Shown here: positions 31,443 through 39,687 of the stretch, piece by piece
Numbering within the stretch: the stretch's first letter is position 1
Layout: every line of letters starts with the position of its first letter
Assembly: GCF_012676905.1 (NCBI RefSeq)
Contig: NZ_CP051428.1
Location: forward strand, 1,822,001 to 1,886,000
Length of the DNA stretch: 64,000 nucleotides
Reading direction: 5' to 3'
From: Paenibacillus albicereus
GTDB lineage: Bacteria; Bacillota; Bacilli; Paenibacillales; Paenibacillaceae
Made by a program: the position numbers and the translations under genes
Notes under the pieces: generated by a model
The model's input: the letters and a program-made list of their open reading frames with translations, nothing else
What the model was told of the DNA's origin: nothing
Database searches by the model: none

Positions 31443-32666
31443 ATGGCGAAAATCAAGGACATCCGCTGCATCCGCACGCGGGCGAACGCCTGCTGGACGA
31501 TCGTGAAGGTCGTCACCGACCAGGACGGACTCCACGGCATCGGCTCGGCGTCGGATATGTACAATCCCGAGGCGGTCGTGCAGGTCGTCGAGCAGCTGCT
31601 GAAGCCGCTGCTGGTCGGCAAGGACGCCTCGAACATCGAGGACCTGTGGAACACGATGACGCTCAGCGCCTATTGGCGCAGCGGCGGCATCCTCCAGACG
31701 GCCGTCGCCGGCATCGACATGGCGCTGTGGGACATCAAGGGCAAGGAGGCGGGGCTGCCGGTGTACCAGCTGCTCGGCGGCGCCGCCCGCGCGGCCGTGC
31801 CGTGCTACGGCCATGCCGGCGGCCGGGATCGGGCGGAGCTGGCCGAGGACGTCCACCGCTTCCGCGAAGAGGGCTACACGGTCATCCGCGTCCAGATGGG
31901 CGGCTACGGCGGAGGCGGCTTCGTCGACGCTTCGCAGGCGCGGCTGCCGGATGGCGCCTGGTCCAAGGACCGCGTGTTCGACGAGCAGGCGTACGTCTCG
32001 TCGATCACGGCGATGTTCGACGGGCTGCGGGCCGAGTTCGGGCCGGACGTGAACTTTACCCATGATGTGCACGAGCATCTGTCTCCGGTCCAGGCGATCC
32101 AGCTCGCGCGCAACCTCGAGCCGCATCGGCTGTTCTTCCTGGAGGACGCGCTGCCGCCGGAGCAGCTCGGCTGGTACCGCCAGCTGCGGGCGGCCAGCTC
32201 CACGCCGCAGGCGGTGGGCGAGCAGTTCACGCACGTGCAGGAATGGCTGCCGCTGCTGTCCGAGCGGCTGATCGACTTCATCCGCATGCGCGTGTCCAAG
32301 GCGGGCGGCATCAGCGCCTGCCGCAAGATCGCCGCCGTCGCCGAGGCGTTCGGCGTCCGCACCGCCTGGCAGGAGGGCGGGGAGAACGACCCCGTCAACC
32401 AGGCGGCCGCCGTGCACCTGGACATGGCGATCTGGAATTTCGGCATCCAGGAAGTGAACCATTTCCGGCCGGAGGAGCAGGAGGCATTCCCCGGCCTGAT
32501 CGAGCGCAAGGGCGGCTATCTGTATGCGAGCGGCAAGCCCGGGCTCGGCCTCGACATCGACGAGGCCAAGGCGGCGGCGCTGCTGAGCCGGGACTGGGAC
32601 CGCTCGTCGTACCACCATCCATACGAGCTCGACCGCAAGGCCGACGGCACGCTGGTGCGGCCGTAA
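31443..32666 (+). CDS. Enolase-superfamily sugar-acid dehydratase (ManD/RspA-like)
   Basis: 407-residue Mg-dependent enzyme expected to dehydrate a sugar acid (mannonate- or gluconate-type). Capping domain (~1-120), then a barrel. Metal ligands are D208 (HDVHEHL), E234 (FLEDALPP) and E260 (GEQFTH). H210 in DVH and Arg in VIRVQ match ManD catalytic positions. The later ManD motif W-H-G-P is replaced by WQEGGENDP, so the active site differs from characterised ManD enzymes. It follows the ABC permeases by 62 bp and precedes an epimerase, so it probably acts on the imported, partly oxidised sugar. Confidence 0.86.
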   Translation: MAKIKDIRCIRTRANACWTIVKVVTDQDGLHGIGSASDMYNPEAVVQVVEQLLKPLLVGKDASNIEDLWNTMTLSAYWRSGGILQTAVAGIDMALWDIKGKEAGLPVYQLLGGAARAAVPCYGHAGGRDRAELAEDVHRFREEGYTVIRVQMGGYGGGGFVDASQARLPDGAWSKDRVFDEQAYVSSITAMFDGLRAEFGPDVNFTHDVHEHLSPVQAIQLARNLEPHRLFFLEDALPPEQLGWYRQLRAASSTPQAVGEQFTHVQEWLPLLSERLIDFIRMRVSKAGGISACRKIAAVAEAFGVRTAWQEGGENDPVNQAAAVHLDMAIWNFGIQEVNHFRPEEQEAFPGLIERKGGYLYASGKPGLGLDIDEAKAAALLSRDWDRSSYHHPYELDRKADGTLVRP

Positions 32667-32721
32667 CCCATCTCCATCACGAACCGGGCAGCGAGGGCTG
32701 CTTGAAAAGGAGCGAACGGAC

Positions 32722-33588
32722 ATGAACACCATCGCGGTCACAGGCGGGAGCGGCAAGCTGGGCACGGAGGCCGTACGCCAGCTGCAGGAAGCGGGCTACG
32801 AGGTCTTCTCGCTCGACAGCCGTGTCTCGGAGCGGCTGCGCTGCCGCCAGCTGCAGGTGGACCTGGCCGATCTCGGCCAAGTCGCCAGCGCGCTGCGCGG
32901 CGCGGACGCCATTCTTCATCTGGCCGCCATACCCGCGCCGGTCGGGCATGCGCATAGCCATATTTTCACCAACAACGTCGTCGGCGGCTTCAATATCCTG
33001 GAGGCGGCGTCGCTGCTCGGCATCCGGCGCGTCGTGCTCGGCTCGAGCACGTCCTGCTACGGCTTCGCCTGGGCGGAGCGGCCGCTGGCGCCGTCCTACC
33101 TGCCGGTCGACGAGGAGCATCCGCATCTGGCGCAGGAGGGCTACGGCCTGTCCAAGACGCTGAACGAGCTGACGGCGGCGATGTTCAGCCGGCGCAGCGG
33201 GCTGGAGACGGTGTCGCTGCGCTTCTCGCTGATCGCCGCTCCGGACGAGTACCTGAAGCTGCGCGAGGCGCTGCGCCGGCCGGAGGCGTTCGCCAAGATT
33301 CTGTGGAGCTACGTCGACCTGCGCGACGCCGCTGCCGCCTGCGTGCTGGCGCTGGAGGCCGAGGGCATCGGCGGGGCGGACGTGCTGAACATCACCGGCG
33401 ACGATACGCTGAGCGAGCGGGAGACGCCGGATTTGGTGAAGGCGTATGTTCCGGAGGTGGACTCGTTCAAGCGGGAGCTGTCCGGGGGCGAGCCGCTGTT
33501 CGACAACCGGCGGGCCAAGCAGGTGCTGGGATGGAAGCCTGAATTCAGCTGGAGGGACGGATTCCCGGACCTGCAGCCTCGGGGATGA
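32722..33588 (+). CDS. NAD-dependent epimerase/dehydratase (extended SDR)
   Basis: 288 residues. Rossmann motif GGSGKLG at 8-14, LDSRVS at the end of strand 2 (Asp, NAD preference), HLAAIPAP, SSTSCYG with the catalytic Ser/Thr, and YGLSK as the catalytic Tyr-Lys pair. It resembles uronate-dehydrogenase/UDP-sugar-epimerase-like proteins found with sugar-acid operons, and the Gly-rich start is followed by a short substrate domain. Last gene of the 28.2-33.6 kb operon (terminator at 33601). Role probably in processing the same sugar acid; exact reaction open. Confidence 0.87.
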   Translation: MNTIAVTGGSGKLGTEAVRQLQEAGYEVFSLDSRVSERLRCRQLQVDLADLGQVASALRGADAILHLAAIPAPVGHAHSHIFTNNVVGGFNILEAASLLGIRRVVLGSSTSCYGFAWAERPLAPSYLPVDEEHPHLAQEGYGLSKTLNELTAAMFSRRSGLETVSLRFSLIAAPDEYLKLREALRRPEAFAKILWSYVDLRDAAAACVLALEAEGIGGADVLNITGDDTLSERETPDLVKAYVPEVDSFKRELSGGEPLFDNRRAKQVLGWKPEFSWRDGFPDLQPRG

Positions 33589-33600
33589 CGGGGAACGGCT

Positions 33601-33638
33601 GAAGCCGATGGGAGCGTGGAGCTCCCGTCGGCTTCTTT
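33601..33638 (+). terminator. Rho-independent terminator ending the sugar-acid operon
   Basis: GAAGCCGATGGGAGC, short loop, GCTCCCGTCGGCTTC, TTT: a 15-bp stem with one mismatch. Confidence 0.85.
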
Positions 33639-33744
33639 GATTTGGAACGACAAGCAAGGCCTATCATCCGGCAGGCTCGTCCTGCCCGAGCGGCTGACGC
33701 CGACGGAGAGGGAGGGGGGAGGCGAGGAGAAGCGGGAAGAGCGG

Positions 33745-33798
33745 TTGCATGCCGAACGAAAAACGACTATTATAGATATCAGATGTCTATAATAGTCG
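33745..33798 (+). promoter_or_regulatory. Methyltransferase promoter with perfect dyad operator (Rrf2 site 3)
   Basis: TTGCAT (33745-33750), 17-bp spacer, TATTAT (33768-33773). A perfect inverted repeat with 13-bp arms (CGACTATTATAGA, N9, TCTATAATAGTCG; 33764-33798) covers the -10. Its core TAGA-N9-TCTA starts 5 bp into the -10, exactly as at the Rrf2 gene. Confidence 0.7.
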
Positions 33799-33822
33799 AA
33801 TTTAAAGAGGAGATGGAAGAAG

Positions 33823-34716
33823 ATGAATGAGCTCAACGATGCCGGCGTGTGGGAGCAGGCCTGGAGGGAAAGAGGCGAACGCGTCAGGGAGAAGCAGGCG
33901 AAGGCGGGCATCCTGCCGTCGCGGGCGTTCGACGACAAGGCGGACACGTTCAACGAGTCCTCCTTCAGCGAGGAGGGGCGAAGAAGGTCGCAGCGCATCC
34001 TCGGCTGGCTGGAAGGACAAGGCGTCGACTTCGCCGGGCTGTCCGTTCTCGATGTCGGAGCGGCTTCCGGCGTGTTCACGGTGCCGATGATCGAGCGCGG
34101 AGCCGTCGTCACGGCGGTGGAGTCGTCTCCGCCTCAGGTCCGCCTCCTCAAGGAGAACGCGGCGCGCGCCGGAGGCGCGGCGCTGCAGGTCGCCGCCGAG
34201 CCGTTCGAGGAGATCGACGTGCGGGAGCGGGGCTGGGAGGGCGCCTTCGACCTCGTCTTCGTCTCGATGTGCCCGGTCCTGCACGATTGGAGCGCGGTGG
34301 AGAAGATTCTGTCCTGCGCGAAGGAATACGCCTACATCAGCTTGCCCGCGAGCAACGGCGGGCATAGCTTGGCCGAGGAGATCTGGCCGCTCGTCACGGG
34401 CCAGCCTCTGCATGGCGGCCTGCATGCGGAGATGGGCTTCCTCCAGCATCTGCTCTACCTCAAGGGCTACGCCTACCATTCGCTCGTCACGCGGGAATCC
34501 AAGCTCGTCGAGATGACGAGGGAAGAAGCGATGACAGAAATGAAGACCTTGCTGAAATGGCGCGGCATCGCGGTGGACGAGGGCATGGAGCGGACGATCG
34601 CCGACCACCTGGAGCAGGCCTATCCGTCCGGGCCCGTATCGGTCCGGCAAGGCGGCCGCTTCGGCAAGGTGCTCGTGCAGCTGGGGGACGAGCGCATGCG
34701 GGAGCAGGCGCGATAG
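33823..34716 (+). CDS. Class I SAM-dependent methyltransferase
   Basis: 297 residues. Motif I LDVGAASGVFTVPM (about 74-87), the acidic AVESSPPQ end of strand 2, and DLVFVSMCPVLHDW as motif II/post region. The N-terminal ~55 residues are helical (VWEQAWRERGERVREKQAK) and the C-terminal part (~190-290) is a mixed substrate domain. Family relatives are annotated only as methyltransferases, sometimes near heme or metal genes; substrate unknown. The promoter carries a strong dyad operator matching the Rrf2 sites at 18.7 and 19.2 kb. Single-gene unit. Confidence 0.85.
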   Translation: MNELNDAGVWEQAWRERGERVREKQAKAGILPSRAFDDKADTFNESSFSEEGRRRSQRILGWLEGQGVDFAGLSVLDVGAASGVFTVPMIERGAVVTAVESSPPQVRLLKENAARAGGAALQVAAEPFEEIDVRERGWEGAFDLVFVSMCPVLHDWSAVEKILSCAKEYAYISLPASNGGHSLAEEIWPLVTGQPLHGGLHAEMGFLQHLLYLKGYAYHSLVTRESKLVEMTREEAMTEMKTLLKWRGIAVDEGMERTIADHLEQAYPSGPVSVRQGGRFGKVLVQLGDERMREQAR

Positions 34717-34907
34717 CCCGGGGCGGACATCGAGGGGGTCCCAAGTCACGCCAAGGCTCGAAAGGCCAAGTCCAGGGCCAGTCTTCCAAGCCGTTCCGCG
34801 AGCCTGACTCCGCCTCCTCCATCTGTACGGGGGAGGCGCATCCATGTTAAGCTTGCAGAAATATCCATTATTCTCAATGCCAGACGGCATGCGAGGAGGA
34901 ATAGGCC

Positions 34908-35444
34908 TTGTCCCTTTTTCTAACGATCGGCGGCATGCTGCTGCTGCTTGTCGGCGCCATGGGCTTGATTTCCGGCGATTGGCTGCTGATCGCCGCCGGC
35001 CTGTTCGGCGGCTTGGTGCTGCTTGCCCTGTCGAGGATCATCGACCTGCTGGAGGACATCAGCCGCCAGCGGAGCGGCGCCCCGTTCGCGGCCGGCCAGC
35101 TGGCCAAGCTCATGCGCCGCTCGCCCGCCCGCTCGGTGGAGTCGGAGCTGTTCGACGTGCATCTCAACCCTCGCGGAGGGCGTGAATACCCGCTGCTCCA
35201 CCTGGGCGGAGAGGCATACCTGAGGGCACGCGTGTTTTTGTCTTACCTCCGTCAGGACGGCGACCAGTATACGTTCGAGCTTCCCGGGCAGGAGCCGGTC
35301 ACGCTTAGTCGGACTTCCGGCTACGCCGAGGGAGCCGACCTGTTCGAGTTTCAGGAGCAGGTGTTCGTCAAGTTGAGGGCGATCGGCATGAGGGCGGTCG
35401 TAGACGGGCAAAAAGTCAAGCTGGAAAGGGAACCGGTCCGTTGA
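34908..35444 (+). CDS. Unrecognised protein with two N-terminal membrane helices
   Basis: 178 residues. Two hydrophobic helices (about 4-20 and 24-42) are followed by a soluble domain (~70-178) with mixed alpha/beta character (FDVHLNPRGGREYPLLHLGGEAYL, quoted in part: REYPLLHLGGEAY; then RARVFLSYLRQDGDQYTF). No known family was recognised. Start TTG at 34908 is chosen because GAGGAGGA ends 7 bp before it and no in-frame ATG/GTG is nearby upstream. It is flanked by its own terminator; upstream are scattered GCCAA repeats without the regular spacing seen elsewhere. Confidence 0.65.
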   Translation: MSLFLTIGGMLLLLVGAMGLISGDWLLIAAGLFGGLVLLALSRIIDLLEDISRQRSGAPFAAGQLAKLMRRSPARSVESELFDVHLNPRGGREYPLLHLGGEAYLRARVFLSYLRQDGDQYTFELPGQEPVTLSRTSGYAEGADLFEFQEQVFVKLRAIGMRAVVDGQKVKLEREPVR

Positions 35445-35469
35445 CCGGCCCGCTCGTATCTTCACGGCA

Positions 35470-35507
35470 GAAAGCCGCGATCCGCTCCTGCGGATCGCGG
35501 CTTTTTT
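35470..35507 (+). terminator. Rho-independent terminator
   Basis: AAAGCCGCGATCCG pairs with CGGATCGCGGCTTT, followed by T-run; insulates the large transporter operon. Confidence 0.9.
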
Positions 35508-35512
35508 CGATC

Positions 35513-35576
35513 GCCAAAATCCCCCTGCAAAAGCCAATCCCGCCTTATTCTTCCTCCCGCCGTCTTGCGTTACGAT
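35513..35576 (+). promoter_or_regulatory. AraC-type activator module and -10, before the large transporter operon
   Basis: GCCAA (35513) and GCCAA (35533), 20 bp apart, CGCCTTATTC in the GCCTCC position, and TACGAT (35571-35576), 38 bp from the second half-site. The -35 position holds TTCTTC. Confidence 0.75.
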
Positions 35577-35620
35577 GACTGCAGAAGATCGACAGACCAG
35601 TCAAGCGCGAGGTGAAGCGA

Positions 35621-36745
35621 GTGGGAAGCATCATGTTCCATCATGTGTACAAGCAGTACAAAGGCGAGCCGCGTCCGGCCGTGGACGACTTTCACCTGAC
35701 GATCGAGGAGGGCGAGTTCCTCGTCCTCGTCGGGCCGTCCGGCTGCGGCAAGTCGACGACGCTGCGCATGCTGGCCGGTCTCGAGGAGATCAGCCGCGGC
35801 GAGCTCTACCTCGACGGCAAGTTCATCAACTACCTCTCCCCCAAGGACCGGGACATCGCGATGGTGTTCCAGAACTACGCCCTCTATCCGAACCTCTCCG
35901 TCTTCGACAACATCGCGCTCGGCCTCAAGCTGCGCAAGACCGCCCGGCATGAGATCGACCTGCGCGTGAACCGCGTCGCCAAGATTCTGGAAATCTCCCA
36001 TCTGCTCGAGCGCAAGCCGAGCCAGCTGTCCGGCGGCCAGAAGCAGCGCGTCGCCCTCGGCCGCGCGATCGCGCGGGAGCCGCAAGTGTTCCTCATGGAC
36101 GAGCCGCTGTCCAACCTCGACGCCAAGCTGCGGGCGCAGACCCGCGCCGAGCTCATCAAGCTGCAGGCCGAGCTGAAGCGGACGACCGTCTACGTCACCC
36201 ACGACCAGGTCGAGGCGATGACGATGGGCAGCCGCATCGTCGTCATGAAGGACGGCGTCATCCAGCAGGTCGCGACGCCTCGCCGCCTCTACGACGAGCC
36301 GGCCAACCGGTTCGTCGCCGGCTTCATCGGCTCGCCGCAGATGAACTTCATCTCCGGCGGCATCCACAGCGAGGACGGACGGCTGTACTTCGCCAACCGG
36401 CGCATGAAGCTGGAGCTGCCGCCGCAGGCGGCGCAGCGCCTCGGCGCCTCCAGCGGCAAGACGCTGCGCAGCGTCACGCTCGGCGTGCGGCCCGAGCATG
36501 TCCGGCTGGCCTCCGCCGCGAGCGCCGGGCAAGCAGGCTGGACGGGCGCGTCCGTGCAGATGACGGAGGAGACCGGAGCCGACAGCTACGTCTACCTGGC
36601 GGCGGGCGAGACGAGGCTCATTGCCCGGACCGATTCCGAAAGCGCATACATGCCGGAGGAGAACGTGGCGTTCGCCTTCCAGATGGACAAGACGCATCTG
36701 TTCGACGAAGCGACGGAGCGCTCGCTGCTGGGGGACGCGCCATGA
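35621..36745 (+). CDS. msmX: MsmX/UgpC-type multi-sugar ABC ATPase
   Basis: 374-residue ATPase that energises carbohydrate importers. Walker [11 protein letters not shown]-loop QNYALYPN, signature LSGGQKQR, Walker [17 protein letters not shown], and H-loop VTHDQ are all present, with a C-terminal TOBE/regulatory domain (~240-374; GVRPEHVRL). Start taken as GTG 35621 (GGTGA 5 bp before); GTG 35612 and ATG 35633 are also in frame. It is first gene of a six-transporter-gene operon and the only sugar-type ATPase in the window, so it probably serves the operons at 28-31, 39-41 and 45-49 kb. Confidence 0.94.
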   Translation: MGSIMFHHVYKQYKGEPRPAVDDFHLTIEEGEFLVLVGPSGCGKSTTLRMLAGLEEISRGELYLDGKFINYLSPKDRDIAMVFQNYALYPNLSVFDNIALGLKLRKTARHEIDLRVNRVAKILEISHLLERKPSQLSGGQKQRVALGRAIAREPQVFLMDEPLSNLDAKLRAQTRAELIKLQAELKRTTVYVTHDQVEAMTMGSRIVVMKDGVIQQVATPRRLYDEPANRFVAGFIGSPQMNFISGGIHSEDGRLYFANRRMKLELPPQAAQRLGASSGKTLRSVTLGVRPEHVRLASAASAGQAGWTGASVQMTEETGADSYVYLAAGETRLIARTDSESAYMPEENVAFAFQMDKTHLFDEATERSLLGDAP

Positions 36746-39687
36746 AGCGGTCCCGCGTCGCCGTCCGGCTGCTGCTCGGTGCGGCCGTGCTCGCCGGAGC
36801 GGTCGCCGGCTTCTCCAGCGGCGAGCCGCAGCGCTTCGCGCAGACGGTGGAGGCGTCGGAGCTGCTCGGCCCGATGCCGCAGGGCGACGGGCAGCCGCTC
36901 CCTTACGCCCGGCTGATGATGAGCCATCCCGAGGCGGAGCGGGAGGCCGCCGGCTCGCCCTCGATCGCCCTCGATCCGCTCGCGTACACCGGCCAGGCTC
37001 CCGAGGCGAAGCTGAGCCGCGAGGACGGGCGCGACGGGCCGGCGCTGCTCTGGAGCAGCGAGGCGGGCTGGGCGGAGTGGACGTTCGAGGCGCCGCGCTC
37101 CGGGTGGTACGAGCTGCATCTGGACTACAAGCCGCTGCCCGGCGGCCGCTCCTCGGTCGTGCGCGGGGCGATGATCGACGGGGCCTATCCGTTCGCGGAG
37201 TCGCGGGCGCTCGAGCTCGAGCGGCAGTGGAGGGACGCCAAGTATCCGTACGACCGCAACGAGATCGGCATGCAGGTGCGGCCAGCCCAGACGGAGCTGA
37301 CGGCATGGTCGGTCAAAGCCGCCAGCGATTATGCCGCCTCTCCGCGCCCGCTGCTGTACCGGCTGGAGCAGGGCAGGCATACGCTGCGCCTCGTCGGCGA
37401 ACGCGAGCCGGTCGCGCTGCGGGGCATCTCCTTCGAGCCGCAGCAGGCGATTCCGTCCTATGCGGACTACGCCGCCGCCCAGCCGGCGTACGCGCCGGGC
37501 GACCCCTGGCACGAGGTGAAGGAAGCCGAGGCGTTCCGGCGCAAGTCGAGCCTCTCGATCCAGACCGACCACTGGGCGGAGCCGAACATTTCCCCCGATC
37601 CCAAGGGCCGCATCGCCTACAACGTGCTGGGCGGCAACCGCTGGCGGCTGCCGGGCGAATGGGTCGAGTGGCAGCTGGACGCTCCCGCCGACGGCTGGTA
37701 CGAGCTGGACCTCAAGGCGTTCCAGAACTACCGGGCCGGCTTCAAGGCGTACCGCATGATCGAGCTCGACGGCCAGGTGCCGTTCCGCGAATGGCTGAGC
37801 CAGGAGATCGGCTTCCGCAAGGAGTTCGCGGTGACGCCCCTTGCCGGCAGCGACGGCAAGCCCTACCGGATCTACCTCCGCCAAGGCGCGCATACGCTGC
37901 GCCTGACCGCCGACTCCTCCCCGCTGCAGCCGGTCGTGCTGGCGCTGCGCGAGACGCTGGCCGAGCTGTCGGAGTTCGACCGCCGCATCCGCCTCCTGAC
38001 GGGCAACTACAGCAAGAACGCCTCGGACGCCAACATCGACGCGCAGCGCACCTGGGACATGAGCAAGTACGATCCCGGAGCCAAAGGCAGGCTCGACGCC
38101 ATCGCGCAGCGGCTGACGTCCATCCGCGACTATCTGAACGGAGTGAACGGCCGCGACTCCGACCTGTCGCAGGCGATCCTCTCGTCGCTCGCGATGCTGG
38201 ACAAGATGCGGGCCGACGTCAACGAGATTCCGAGCCGGGTGAACGACTTCTCGACGATCCAGGCCAACATCGGGGCGTGGATGACGACGCTGACCCAGCA
38301 GCCGCTGCTGCTCGACTACCTCGTGCTGCGGACGCCGGACACGGACACCGGACTCAAGGCCGCGACGGCGCTCTCGCGGGTGCCGTACGCGCTCAAGGAC
38401 TTCGGCCGCTCGTTCACGATGGAGTACGAGGTCGGAGGCAAGACCAAGGAGGGCGCGCTGACGATCTGGGTGCAGCGCGGGCGCGACTACGTCGACCTGC
38501 TGCGCGAGATGGTCGAGCAGGACTTCACGCCGCGCACGGGCATCCCGGTCAACATCAACCTCATGACCAGTCCGAACCAGCTCATCCTGGGGAACGCCGC
38601 CGGCGAGGTGCCGGACGTCGCGCTCGGGCTCGGCGAGGCGACTCCGGCCGATTATGCGATGAGGGATGCGGTGGAGGACCTGTCCGGCTATCCGGGCTTC
38701 GGCGACGTGATGAAGCGGTTCATCCCCGGCGCGGCGCGGGCGCTGAGCTACGAGGGCGGCATCTACGGCCTGCCGGAGGTGCAGAACTTCCAGCTGCTGT
38801 TCTACCGCACGGACATCCTGGAGCGGCTCGGCCTCGAGCCGCCGGACACATGGGAGGACGTGTTCGACCTGCTGCCGACGCTGCAGGAGAACGGCATGAC
38901 GATGAGCGTGCCCAAGGGCGACTTCGCCACCTTCTTCCTGGAGAACGGAGCCGAGCCGTACGCGAGCGACGGCCTGCGGGCCGAGCTCGACAGCGAGCAG
39001 GGCCAGCGGGCGTTCCGCCAGTGGACCGAGATGTTCACGAAATACAACCTGCCGATCGACATCCCGGCGTTCTTCCAGCATTTCCGCGACGGCGACATCC
39101 CGATCGGGATCGCCGACTTCAATACCTACGTGCAGCTGCTCGTCGCCGCGCCGGACATCACCGGCCACTGGGCGACGGCGCCGCTGCCGGGCATCGCGCA
39201 AGAGAGCGGCGAGGTCGTCCGCTGGTCGCCGCAGGGGCTGTCGACCGCCGTCATCCTGCAGAAGAGCGGACGCAAGGACGCCGCCTGGCAGTTCCTGACG
39301 TGGTGGACGTCGGATGAGGTGCAGGCGCAATACGCGGCCGACATGGAATCGTTCTACGGCCTGGAGTATCGCTGGAACACGGCCAACGTGAACGCGATGC
39401 GGTCGCTGCCGTGGCCGGCCGCCGACCTGCGGTCGATCCGGGAGCAGGCCCGCTGGACCCGCAACCTGCCGAACGTGCCGGGCTATTACTTCCTCGGCCG
39501 GGAGATGGAGTTCGCGTGGAACCGGACCGTGTTCGACGGCATGCCGGCCAAGGAGTCGCTCGAGCAGGCGCAGCTGTCGCTGCAGCGCGAGATGGACCGC
39601 CGGCAGCGGGACTTCGGGATCGGCGGGCGCAGCCTGGACGTGCCGCAGGTCGATCGGCCATTCGAGTGGGGAGGGGACGGATCATGA
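36742..39687 (+). CDS. Large ABC substrate-binding protein with tandem carbohydrate-binding-like modules
   Basis: 981 residues, about twice the usual length. An N-terminal hydrophobic segment (~9-25) lacks a lipobox Cys, so it is a membrane anchor or Sec signal. Two beta-sandwich modules (~95-235 with WAEWTFEAPRSGWYELHLDY; ~255-405 with WVEWQLDAPADGWYELDLKA) end in similar HTLRL strands, like CBM35-type domains. A helical stretch (~410-550) follows. A MalE-type binding domain fills ~565-950 (ALTIWVQRGRDYVDLL, WTSDEVQAQY). Overlaps the ATPase gene (ATGA) and the next permease (ATGA). Binding of long polysaccharide chains by the extra modules is an inference. Confidence 0.85.
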   Translation: MKRSRVAVRLLLGAAVLAGAVAGFSSGEPQRFAQTVEASELLGPMPQGDGQPLPYARLMMSHPEAEREAAGSPSIALDPLAYTGQAPEAKLSREDGRDGPALLWSSEAGWAEWTFEAPRSGWYELHLDYKPLPGGRSSVVRGAMIDGAYPFAESRALELERQWRDAKYPYDRNEIGMQVRPAQTELTAWSVKAASDYAASPRPLLYRLEQGRHTLRLVGEREPVALRGISFEPQQAIPSYADYAAAQPAYAPGDPWHEVKEAEAFRRKSSLSIQTDHWAEPNISPDPKGRIAYNVLGGNRWRLPGEWVEWQLDAPADGWYELDLKAFQNYRAGFKAYRMIELDGQVPFREWLSQEIGFRKEFAVTPLAGSDGKPYRIYLRQGAHTLRLTADSSPLQPVVLALRETLAELSEFDRRIRLLTGNYSKNASDANIDAQRTWDMSKYDPGAKGRLDAIAQRLTSIRDYLNGVNGRDSDLSQAILSSLAMLDKMRADVNEIPSRVNDFSTIQANIGAWMTTLTQQPLLLDYLVLRTPDTDTGLKAATALSRVPYALKDFGRSFTMEYEVGGKTKEGALTIWVQRGRDYVDLLREMVEQDFTPRTGIPVNINLMTSPNQLILGNAAGEVPDVALGLGEATPADYAMRDAVEDLSGYPGFGDVMKRFIPGAARALSYEGGIYGLPEVQNFQLLFYRTDILERLGLEPPDTWEDVFDLLPTLQENGMTMSVPKGDFATFFLENGAEPYASDGLRAELDSEQGQRAFRQWTEMFTKYNLPIDIPAFFQHFRDGDIPIGIADFNTYVQLLVAAPDITGHWATAPLPGIAQESGEVVRWSPQGLSTAVILQKSGRKDAAWQFLTWWTSDEVQAQYAADMESFYGLEYRWNTANVNAMRSLPWPAADLRSIREQARWTRNLPNVPGYYFLGREMEFAWNRTVFDGMPAKESLEQAQLSLQREMDRRQRDFGIGGRSLDVPQVDRPFEWGGDGS

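Noticed and set aside
34738-34850. Several GCCAA/CCAAG words before the two-helix membrane protein gene, resembling the AraC-type module
   Set aside because: Spacings are 15 and 20 bp with mismatches and no -10 occurs 38 bp after the second half-site; the GCCTCC there pairs in a hairpin instead.
34844-35185. An ATG-started frame preceding and overlapping the two-helix membrane protein
   Set aside because: Out of frame with a coherent protein that has a good ribosome site, and its translation is Arg/Ala/Pro-rich without structure.
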